A DNA stretch of 47,687 nucleotides, taken from contig JBQTHP010000007.1 in NCBI GenBank assembly GCA_052389755.1, forward strand, positions 1 through 47,687, written 5' to 3'. A program made the translations under genes and the position numbers. Position 1 is the first letter of the stretch, and every line of letters begins with the position of its first letter. The stretch comes from JBQTHP01 sp052389755. GTDB lineage: Bacteria; Pseudomonadota; Gammaproteobacteria; Steroidobacterales; Steroidobacteraceae. Positions 28,069-34,559 of the stretch are shown piece by piece. Below the pieces are notes generated by a model. The model worked only from the letters and a program-made list of their open reading frames with translations, was not told the DNA's origin and made no database searches.

Positions 28069-28124
28069 GGCTTCCGCCTACCGCCCTCCGCCTCCCGGCC
28101 GGAGGAAGACGGAAGGCGGAAGCC
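28069..28124. repeat. Quasi-palindrome after rlpA, possible terminator
   Basis: GGCTTCCGCC (28069-28078) pairs with GGCGGAAGCC (28115-28124). Between them CCTCC-CGGCC-GGAGG forms an inner hairpin. It starts two bases after the rlpA stop. There is no T-run, so termination would need Rho or be partial. The following gap to dacA (28125-28190) holds AAGGGG 11 bases before the dacA ATG. Confidence 0.7.
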
Positions 28125-28190
28125 GGTAGCCACTCTTCGGCCGGTGTTAGCATGCCGCCGCCTGACAACCATCAAGGGGTCGATTCCAGA

Positions 28191-29318
28191 ATGCTCCAAC
28201 GCCTCGTCCTCTTCTTCCTCGTAGCGCAGCCGCTGTATGCAGCGGTGCCGATTCCGAAACCGCCGGAGATCGCCGCGCGCAGCTTCATCCTCGTCGATCA
28301 TCACAGTGGGCGCGTGCTCGCCGAGCAACGCGCCGACGAGCCCATGGAACCGGCGAGCATCACGAAGCTGATGACGGCCTACGTCGTGTTCGACGCGCTG
28401 AAGGAAGGCCGGCTGAAGCTCGACGATCCCGTGACCATCAGCAAACGCGCGTGGAAGGCGGAAGGCTCGCGCACCTTCGTCCAGGTGGACACTCAGGTCC
28501 CCGTCGAGGTGCTCATCCAGGGAATGATCGTGCAGTCGGGCAACGATGCGACGATCGCGCTCGCCGAGCGCGTCGGCGGCACCGACGAGGCGTTCGCGCA
28601 GCTCATGAACGAGTACGCGCGACGACTCGGCATGAAAGGCACGAAGTACGGCAACAGCCCCGGAATGCCGAGCCCGAATCAGTACACCACGGCGCGCGAC
28701 ACTGCGACGCTCTCGCGCGCGCTCATCGCGCAGTTTCCGGAGTACTACCGCTGGTACTCCCAGCGCGAGTTCACCTGGAACAAGATCACGCAGCCGAACC
28801 GCAACGGCCTGCTCGCGCGCGATCCGACGGTGGATGGCATCAAGACCGGCCACACCGAGTCCGCGGGCTACTGTCTCGCGTCGTCCGCGAACCGCAACGG
28901 TATGCGCCTCACCTCGGTGGTGATGGGCGCGCCGACCTGGAAGGGGCGGGAGGATGCGAGCGCGGCGCTGCTCAACTACGGCTACACGTTCTACGAGACG
29001 GTGAAGATCAAGGGGCGGGGCGAGACGGTGCTGAAGCCGCGCGTCTACAAGTCCGAGGAGGAGATCGCGGCGATCGGAACGGCGCAGGACGTATACGTGA
29101 CCGTCGGGCGCGGCGAGACCGCGAAGCTGCGCACGGAAGCACGCGTATCCGAGCCCCTCGTCGCGCCGCTTTCGGTCGGACAATCGGTGGGCGAGCTGGT
29201 CGTCGCCGCACAGGGCGGCGAGATCGTCGCGCGTTCACCGCTCGTGCCGCTTGCGCCCGTGAACGAGGGTGGGTGGTGGACGCAGCTCACCGACACGGTT
29301 GCCCTCTGGCTTCATTAG
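28191..29318 (+). CDS. dacA: D-alanyl-D-alanine carboxypeptidase (PBP5/6 type)
   Basis: PBP5-type enzymes trim the terminal D-Ala of stem peptides at the outer face of the inner membrane. The 375-residue product has a signal peptide cut near residue 17 (VAQPLYA). Catalytic motifs are SITK (56-59), SGN in IVQSGNDATIA, and KTG in DGIKTGHTESAGYCL. The C-terminal beta domain (PBP5_C, from about residue 270) and an end with WWTQLTDTVALWLH, a likely amphipathic membrane anchor, are present. The ATG is chosen for its signal peptide; the frame upstream is rlpA-strand shadow. It follows the rlpA hairpin and precedes a long inverted repeat. Confidence 0.96.
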   Translation: MLQRLVLFFLVAQPLYAAVPIPKPPEIAARSFILVDHHSGRVLAEQRADEPMEPASITKLMTAYVVFDALKEGRLKLDDPVTISKRAWKAEGSRTFVQVDTQVPVEVLIQGMIVQSGNDATIALAERVGGTDEAFAQLMNEYARRLGMKGTKYGNSPGMPSPNQYTTARDTATLSRALIAQFPEYYRWYSQREFTWNKITQPNRNGLLARDPTVDGIKTGHTESAGYCLASSANRNGMRLTSVVMGAPTWKGREDASAALLNYGYTFYETVKIKGRGETVLKPRVYKSEEEIAAIGTAQDVYVTVGRGETAKLRTEARVSEPLVAPLSVGQSVGELVVAAQGGEIVARSPLVPLAPVNEGGWWTQLTDTVALWLH

Positions 29319-29319
29319 A

Positions 29320-29439
29320 AGCTTACAGCCTACAGCTCACAGCCTACAGCCCGGAATGAAGAAGAAGAACGGTGCGCGCGGCGTCGCTGCTGCCCCTCCG
29401 GGCTGTAGGCTGCAGGCTGTCAGCTGTAGGCTGTAAGCT
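29320..29439. repeat. CTGTAGG-type long inverted repeat between dacA and dat
   Basis: Arm one (29320-29355) is made of CCTACAG/CTCACAG units. Arm two (29397-29439) has the complementary GGCTGTAGGCTG units plus one extra six-base unit and ends TGTAAGCT. The loop is 29356-29396 and starts AATGAAGAAG. The element begins two bases after the dacA stop and ends nine bases before the dat ATG. A single-arm relative lies at 38181-38208. Confidence 0.85.
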
Positions 29440-29448
29440 CTCCTCTCC

Positions 29449-30321
29449 ATGGCAGAGCCGCTGCCCGTCTGTTATCTGAACGGCAAGTACGAGCCGACCT
29501 TCGAGGCCCGGATCTCGCCGTTCGATCGCGCGTTTCTCTATTCCGACGGTGCGTACGAGGTGATGCCCGTGTACGCCGGCCGGCCATTCCGCTTTGCGCA
29601 GCACTGCGAGCGCATGACGCGCAGCCTCGCGGCGATACGCATGGACGATCCGCATACACGCGAGGACTGGCAGCGCATCTTCGCGGGCCTGATCGAACGC
29701 AACGGCGGCGGCGACCAGTACGTGTACTGGCAGGTCACGCGCGGCGCGGAGCGCGGGCGCAATCATGCCCCGTTGCCCGACGTGCCGCGCACCGTGTTCG
29801 CGTTCTGCGCACCACTTCCCATCGCGGGTACGGCGGCTCTCGAGCGCGGGCTCGCGTGCATCACCGCGCCTGACACGCGCTGGGCGCGCTGCGACATCAA
29901 GTCGGTTGCGCTCCTCGCGAACGTGCTGTTGCGGCAGCTCGCGGTCGATGCCGACGCGAACGAGACCATCCTGATCCGCGGTGGCGAGCTCACGGATGCG
30001 TCGGCCTCTGCGGTGCACGTGGTGATCGGTGGCGAGCTGCGCACGCCGCCGCAATCCTGGAAGCTGCTGCCCGGCACCACCCGCAGCGTGATCGAAGAGC
30101 TCGCAGCGCGCTCGGGCGTTCCGTGGCGGGCGACCCGGGTCAGCGAATCCGAGCTGCGCGCTGCCGATGAAATCTGCATTTCCGCCGCCACTCGCGAGGT
30201 GCAGCCGGTGACGATGCTCGACGGCAAGCCGGTCGGCAGCGGCAAGCCCGGTGCGGTCTGGCGCCGCCTGCACGATGCGTTTCAGAGCCTGAAGAGCGAG
30301 CTCGCCGACACGCCATGGTGA
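29449..30321 (+). CDS. dat: D-amino acid aminotransferase
   Basis: Dat transfers amino groups between D-alanine and 2-oxoglutarate, supplying D-glutamate and D-alanine for the wall. It is a class IV PLP aminotransferase of 290 residues. Evidence: ISPFDRAFLYSDGAYEVMPV near the N-terminus, the PLP lysine Lys151 in RWARCDIKSVALLANVLLRQ, the acidic LTDASASAVHVVIGG (usually LTEGSSSN), and the C-terminal EICISAATREVQPVTMLDG. Related ilvE or pabC products differ in the N-terminal block. Position after dacA fits a wall-precursor role. The stop overlaps the next gene by seven bases. Confidence 0.85.
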   Translation: MAEPLPVCYLNGKYEPTFEARISPFDRAFLYSDGAYEVMPVYAGRPFRFAQHCERMTRSLAAIRMDDPHTREDWQRIFAGLIERNGGGDQYVYWQVTRGAERGRNHAPLPDVPRTVFAFCAPLPIAGTAALERGLACITAPDTRWARCDIKSVALLANVLLRQLAVDADANETILIRGGELTDASASAVHVVIGGELRTPPQSWKLLPGTTRSVIEELAARSGVPWRATRVSESELRAADEICISAATREVQPVTMLDGKPVGSGKPGAVWRRLHDAFQSLKSELADTPW

Positions 30322-30581
30322 GCGAATCGCCGTTGCTCACGTTTCCCACCGACTACCCGATCAAGGTAGTCGGCCGCACCGGGGGCACGCTGCGAACACG
30401 CGCCGACGCGATCATCACGCGCCATGTTCCCGACCTCGATCGGCAGCTTACGACCGAGCGATTGAGCGAGAACGGCAATTTCGTGTCGATCTCGTACTCG
30501 ATCCGCGCGACGAGCCGCGAACAGGTCGTCGCGCTCGCGACCGAGCTCTCGGCCTGCCCGGAAGTAATGATGGTGCTATAG
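30315..30581 (+). CDS. ybeD: DUF493 family protein (YbeD-like)
   Basis: The protein has 88 residues of the DUF493/YbeD family, a small ferredoxin-like fold sometimes described as a lipoate-regulatory protein because it sits between dacA and lipB in many Gammaproteobacteria. Family features are TDYPIKVVGRTG near the start, RLSENGNFVSISYSIRATSR, and the end ACPEVMMVL. Its function is unproven. It overlaps dat by seven bases. Its stop lies in CTATAG, where the opposite-strand lipB stop is also read. Confidence 0.9.
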   Translation: MVSESPLLTFPTDYPIKVVGRTGGTLRTRADAIITRHVPDLDRQLTTERLSENGNFVSISYSIRATSREQVVALATELSACPEVMMVL

Positions 30582-31235
30582 GACCAGGGGGCGCGCGAAT
30601 CCGAGCCGCCGCAGAAGGTACGGCTCGAGGCCGTCCGCCGCCTCCGCAGCGTTCGCGACGGCGCTCGCATCCGCAAGCTGCGTCATCTCGAGCCCCTGGT
30701 AGCCGCAGGGATCGATGCGGCGGAACGGCTCGAGGTCCATGTTCACGTTGAGCGCCAGGCCGTGGTAGCTCGCACCCCGGCGCACACGGATGCCGATGCT
30801 CGCGAGCTTGCGTCCGTCCGCATACACACCCGGCGCGCCCGCACGGCATTCGGCGGTGATACCGAGCTCCGCGGCGTAGTCCATGACGGCGCGTTCGAGT
30901 GCCGTGACGAGATCACGCACGCCGAGGCCGGCGCGGCGAAGATCGACGAGCGGATACACGACGAGCTGTCCGGGCCCGTGGTACGTCACCTGTCCGCCGC
31001 GGTCGATCTGCACCACGGGGATATCTCCGGGAGCGAGCAGATGCTCGCGCCTGGCATTCATGCCGAGCGTGAACACGGGCGGGTGCTCGAGAAACCAGAT
31101 CTCATCCGGCGTGCCGGCGCCGCGCTCATCGGTGAGGCGCTGCATGGCCTGCCAGGTTGGCTCGTACGCGACGCGCCCGAGGCGTCGCACGATCGGAGCG
31201 GGCGCTTCGCGCAAGAGTGGTGCGGCCGCGCTCAT
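30576..31235 (-). CDS. lipB: Lipoyl(octanoyl) transferase
   Basis: LipB moves an octanoyl group from acyl carrier protein to lipoyl domains in the cytoplasm. The 219-residue protein starts at ATG 31233-31235 (ATGA with the lipA stop). Signature segments are DEIWFLEHPPVFTLGMNA, RGGQVTYHGPGQLVVYPLVD and KLASIGIRVRRGASYHGLAL, with the catalytic Lys in the last. The catalytic Cys is in DPCGYQGLEMTQ. The overlap with lipA means octanoyl transfer and sulfur insertion are expressed together. A longer upstream frame is a lipA shadow. Confidence 0.96.
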   Translation of the reverse strand: MSAAAPLLREAPAPIVRRLGRVAYEPTWQAMQRLTDERGAGTPDEIWFLEHPPVFTLGMNARREHLLAPGDIPVVQIDRGGQVTYHGPGQLVVYPLVDLRRAGLGVRDLVTALERAVMDYAAELGITAECRAGAPGVYADGRKLASIGIRVRRGASYHGLALNVNMDLEPFRRIDPCGYQGLEMTQLADASAVANAAEAADGLEPYLLRRLGFARPLVL

Positions 31236-32290
31236 CGCAGACCGCCCACCCCGAGACCCGCGTTGTTGCGGTTCAACGCCTGCTCGGCGCGGTAGCTCGA
31301 GCGCACGAGCGGCCCGGCGACGCACTCGAGGAAGCCGCGCGCGAGCGCCTGCTCGCGATAGCGGTCGAACTCGGCCGGCGCGACGAACCTCGCGACGGGC
31401 AGATGATTCAGCGTCGGCCGCAGATACTGCCCCAGGGTGATGAGGTCGACGCCGACCGCGCGCAGATCGTCCATCGTCGCGGTGATCTCGTCGTCCGCCT
31501 CGCCGAGACCGAGCATGACACTCGTTTTCGTGAGCACGCCCGGGCGATGGCACTTTGCGTGCTCGAGCACGCGCAGCGTCTGCTCGTACCCGGCTCGCGG
31601 ATCGCGCACCGGGTGCGTGAGGCGCCGCACCGTCTCCACGTTCTGCGCGAACACTTCGATGCCGGAGTCCACGACCGTTTCGACGTCCCCGAGCACGCCC
31701 TGAAAGTCCGGCGTCAGGGCCTCGACCGCCGTGGACGGATTGCGCGTCTTGATGGCGCGGATACACGCGGCGTAGTGAGCCGCGCCGCCATCCGGCAGAT
31801 CGTCGCGATTCACCGAGGTGAGCACCACGTACCTGAGTTTCATGAGCTCGACGCTGCGCGCGACGTTCTCGGGCTCGTCGAGATCGAGCCAGCCGTGCGG
31901 GTTGCCGGTGTCCACCGCGCAGAAACGGCACGCACGTGTGCACACCGCACCCATTAACATGATCGTGGCGGTGCCCGCGTTCCAGCACTCACCGATGTTC
32001 GGGCACTTCGCCTCTTCGCACACGGTCGCGAGCCGGTGCTCGCGCACGATGCCCTTCACGGCCTGGAAGCCATCGCCCGAGGGCGCCCTCGCCTTGAGCC
32101 ACGAGGGCTTGCCCGCGAGCCCGGTGCGATCGGTCGCGCCCCGCGATTTGATGCCATCGCGGATCGCGGTGAAGCCGTGGGCAGTCACGTACTTCTCGCC
32201 GCTCCGCGGCGGCGGCCCGCGATCTTCGACGACAGGAATCCCTTTTAGATGAGGCACTTGAAGATGTACTGCGCGTGGCGGGAACGTCAT
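31232..32290 (-). CDS. lipA: Lipoyl synthase
   Basis: LipA is a radical-SAM enzyme that inserts two sulfurs into protein-bound octanoyl groups. The product has 352 residues from ATG 32288-32290. The auxiliary cluster is CEEAKCPNIGEC, the radical-SAM cluster is CTRACRFC, and the conserved C-terminal RSSY is present (PLVRSSYRAEQ). An N-terminal extension (VHLQVPHLKGIPVVEDRGPP) is found in many proteobacterial LipA proteins. The sequence further upstream in phase is hydrophobic but lies across the divergent coiled-coil gene, so it is not used. A TACAAT overlaps the start, and an internal GTG start cannot be excluded. Confidence 0.96.
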   Translation of the reverse strand: MTFPPRAVHLQVPHLKGIPVVEDRGPPPRSGEKYVTAHGFTAIRDGIKSRGATDRTGLAGKPSWLKARAPSGDGFQAVKGIVREHRLATVCEEAKCPNIGECWNAGTATIMLMGAVCTRACRFCAVDTGNPHGWLDLDEPENVARSVELMKLRYVVLTSVNRDDLPDGGAAHYAACIRAIKTRNPSTAVEALTPDFQGVLGDVETVVDSGIEVFAQNVETVRRLTHPVRDPRAGYEQTLRVLEHAKCHRPGVLTKTSVMLGLGEADDEITATMDDLRAVGVDLITLGQYLRPTLNHLPVARFVAPAEFDRYREQALARGFLECVAGPLVRSSYRAEQALNRNNAGLGVGGLR

Positions 32291-32361
32291 TGTACAAACG
32301 GCTGCAAGCGGCGCGAAATCCGGCTTGCCGCCGCTGCAGGACGCAGTAAAACTGAACGCGA

Positions 32362-32826
32362 ATGCAAGCAGCGACACTGGAAGTGCTCGAGAAGGCGGAC
32401 GTGCCTGCCCCGCAGGCGCGAGCGTTTGCTCAGGCCATCGAAATCGAGCTCGCCGCACAACGCGACACGCTCGCTACCAAGCTCGACCTCACGGAGCTGC
32501 GGCGGGATCTCGAAGTCAGAATCGAAAGCGTACGCGGCGAGCTCAAAGGCGACATCCAGGGCCTGAGGGCAGAGCTCAAAGGCGACATTCACGGCTTGAG
32601 GGCAGAGCTCAAAGGCGACATCCAGGACCTTGGGGCGAAGCTCAAAGGCGACAGCGATGGCCTGAGGGCAGAGCTCAAAGGCGACACCCACGGACTCAGG
32701 GTGGAGATGCACGGCATCAAGAGCGAACTGGTGCGCTGGGTGTTTCTCGTCGTGATGGGGCAGACCGCCGTGTTGCTCGGCGCCGCCTACTTCTTCCTGA
32801 ATCAGCTCACCGCCGTCATCCGCTAG
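32362..32826 (+). CDS. Coiled-coil protein with hendecad repeats and C-terminal membrane anchor
   Basis: The protein has 154 residues. After an N-terminal region (MQAATLEVLEKADVPAPQAR), residues 60-114 are five tandem 11-residue repeats of the type ELKGDIQGLRA, a hendecad coiled-coil pattern. A single C-terminal helix (126-146, WVFLVVMGQTAVLLGAAYFF) should anchor it. The architecture resembles DUF1640/CCDC90-like proteins, which trimerise through a coiled coil and end in one membrane helix. No enzyme motif is present. It lies alone between lipA (divergent, 71 bases) and murU (converging, 11-base overlap). The role is unknown. Confidence 0.75.
   Translation: MQAATLEVLEKADVPAPQARAFAQAIEIELAAQRDTLATKLDLTELRRDLEVRIESVRGELKGDIQGLRAELKGDIHGLRAELKGDIQDLGAKLKGDSDGLRAELKGDTHGLRVEMHGIKSELVRWVFLVVMGQTAVLLGAAYFFLNQLTAVIR
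32539..32703 (+). repeat. Five 33-bp in-frame tandem repeats
   Basis: Units start at 32539, 32572, 32605, 32638 and 32671. Each begins GAGCTCAAAGGCGAC (the fourth AAGCTCAAAGGCGAC) and continues with a variable CAxGGCCTGAGGGCA half. They encode the 11-residue coiled-coil repeats. The constant half is almost invariant and the other half has drifted, consistent with recent duplication. Confidence 0.9.
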
Positions 32827-33493
32827 CCACGCGGGCCCGGACGCGGGCATCGAGGGCCGCGAGCCTCTCCGGCGAGCCGATGTCGAGCCATTCGCCGCGG
32901 TGCACCTCACCGCGCAGCTTGCCCGCCGCGATGGCGCGCCGAAGCAGCGGCAGAAGCGGAAAGCGCCCAGGCTCGCACCCGTGGAAGAACTCCGGTCGAT
33001 ACAGGCCGATTCCGGAATACGTATAGCGGTCGGTCTCGCGCTCCACGACGGTGGCGCCGTCCAGGCCGAAATCCCCGCGCGGGTGATGAGGCGGGTTCGG
33101 CACGAGCACCAGTCGCCCATGCGCATCGGCGCCCACCTCGAGCTGCGCGAACTGGACGTCGGTCCACGTATCGCCGTTCACGACCAGAAACGGCCCCGGA
33201 CCGAGCAGCGGCAGCGCGTGAAAGATTCCGCCGCCCGTTTCGTACGGCACGGGACCCTCGTCGCTGTAGATGATGCGCACGCCGAAGCGCGAGCCGTCAC
33301 CGAGCGACTCGCGGATCCTCGCCCCGAGCCACGACAGATTGATCACGACGTCGTGCACGCCGGCGCGCGCGAGCGACTCGAGGTGATATCCGATGAGGGG
33401 CTTGCCGGCGACCGGCAGCAGTGGCTTCGGCAACTGATCGGTGAGCGGCCGCATGCGCTCGCCGCGGCCGGCCGCGAGCACCATGGCCCTCAT
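32816..33493 (-). CDS. murU: N-acetylmuramate-1-phosphate uridylyltransferase
   Basis: MurU makes UDP-MurNAc from MurNAc-1-phosphate in the peptidoglycan recycling route that bypasses de novo synthesis. The 225-residue protein is a sugar nucleotidyltransferase: LAAGRGERMRPLTDQLPKPL binds nucleotide, with PVAGKPLI after it. GPFLVVNGDTWTDV holds the metal Asp, and WLDIGSPERLAALDA closes the domain. The pairing with amgK (ATGA overlap, kinase first) separates it from general glucose-1-phosphate transferases. The 3' end overlaps the converging coiled-coil gene by 11 bases. Confidence 0.9.
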   Translation of the reverse strand: MRAMVLAAGRGERMRPLTDQLPKPLLPVAGKPLIGYHLESLARAGVHDVVINLSWLGARIRESLGDGSRFGVRIIYSDEGPVPYETGGGIFHALPLLGPGPFLVVNGDTWTDVQFAQLEVGADAHGRLVLVPNPPHHPRGDFGLDGATVVERETDRYTYSGIGLYRPEFFHGCEPGRFPLLPLLRRAIAAGKLRGEVHRGEWLDIGSPERLAALDARVRARVASG

Positions 33494-34533
33494 GCGCCGA
33501 GCTCCGTCTGAGCGAGCGCGCGCTCGTTAGCGCGCGGCAGCCCCGGCACGATGCACCGTTCGACGAACGAGGAGAAGTCGCGCAACTCGACGTAACGCGC
33601 GGCCGTATCGCGCACGTAGGCGAGCGTGAGCGGCAGGTCGGGCAGATAGCCGGGCTTGCCGTCGCGATACCAGAGACGCGCGAAGATGCCGAGCACTTTG
33701 ATGTGTCGCTGCACGCCGATGAGATCGAACCAGCGGAAAAACTCGCGTTCGTCACTTCCGACGTTCATGCCGCGCCCCCTGATCGCCGCGCGGTACTCGC
33801 GCAGCCAGCGCTCGACGCGCTCACGCGGCCAGGCGACGTAGCAGTCCTTCAGCAGCGATACGAGGTCATAGCCGATCGGGCCTCGCAGCGCATCCTGGAA
33901 ATCGAGCACACCCGGATTGCGATCGGCAAGCACCATCAGGTTGCGCGAATGATAATCACGATGCACGAACACCTGCGGCTGGGCCAGCGCCCCGTCGATC
34001 AGGAACCCGAACGTCCGCTCGAGAAGCGCGTTCTCCGCCGGCGTGAGCGAGAGCCCGAGGTGTCGCCCGGCGAACCATTCGGGCATCAGCTTCATCTCGC
34101 GCAGCAACGCCGCGCGATCGTAGGGCGCCAGCTCACGCGCCGCTTCGCGCCCGCGCACCTGCAGATTGGCGAGCGCCCCGAGCGCGTCTCGGTAAAGCGC
34201 TTCCGGATCGCCGCCATTCTTCAGCTGCGAGAGGTAATGAGTGTGACCGAGATCCTCGAGCAGAAGCAGACCGCGGCTCTCATCCGCCTCGTGCACGTGC
34301 GGCACGTGCATGCCGACGCTCTCGAGCAGCCGCGTGACTTTCAGATACGACCCCACATCTTCCTTCTCGGGAGGCGCATCCATCACGATGCGCGTCGTGC
34401 CCGAGGCCCAGGCCCGAAAGTAGCGGCGAAAGCTCGCGTCGACCGACGCCGGCTCGATGCGTTCGACGGTGAGGCCGAGCTCGCGCGACAGCCAGTCCTG
34501 AATGAGCCCGAGTCGCGCGTCGGTCTGCAGCAT
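33490..34533 (-). CDS. amgK: N-acetylmuramate/N-acetylglucosamine kinase
   Basis: AmgK phosphorylates the anomeric position of MurNAc or GlcNAc during wall recycling. The 347-residue protein has a choline/aminoglycoside phosphotransferase fold. The catalytic loop is VHRDYHSRNLMV, the metal motif is GVLDFQDALRGPIGYDLVSL, and LLLLEDLGHTHYL is the hinge region. The N-terminal DASFRRYFRAWASGTTRIVM matches AmgK proteins. It is directly followed by murU. The start is 26 bases from the divergent lptD start and shares a symmetric -10 element with it (34542-34549). Confidence 0.9.
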   Translation of the reverse strand: MLQTDARLGLIQDWLSRELGLTVERIEPASVDASFRRYFRAWASGTTRIVMDAPPEKEDVGSYLKVTRLLESVGMHVPHVHEADESRGLLLLEDLGHTHYLSQLKNGGDPEALYRDALGALANLQVRGREAARELAPYDRAALLREMKLMPEWFAGRHLGLSLTPAENALLERTFGFLIDGALAQPQVFVHRDYHSRNLMVLADRNPGVLDFQDALRGPIGYDLVSLLKDCYVAWPRERVERWLREYRAAIRGRGMNVGSDEREFFRWFDLIGVQRHIKVLGIFARLWYRDGKPGYLPDLPLTLAYVRDTAARYVELRDFSSFVERCIVPGLPRANERALAQTELGA

Positions 34534-34541
34534 GGATCGTC

Positions 34542-34549
34542 ATTATAAT
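34542..34549. promoter_or_regulatory. Symmetric -10 element shared by amgK and lptD
   Basis: CATTATAATG (34541-34550) is a perfect palindrome, so TATAAT is present on both strands in the 26-base gap between amgK and lptD. Expected transcription starts would be about 3-4 bases ahead of each ATG, giving almost leaderless mRNAs. No good -35 is visible on the lptD side. Confidence 0.45.
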
Positions 34550-34559
34550 GATCCTGTAA

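Noticed and set aside
32285..32300. TACAAT at the lipA start as its -10 box
   Set aside because: It overlaps the ATG, so transcription would start inside the gene; no -35 at a proper distance was found.
32539..32703. Regular 33-bp repeats as a CRISPR array
   Set aside because: The units are contiguous, in frame and without unique spacers; they encode a coiled coil.
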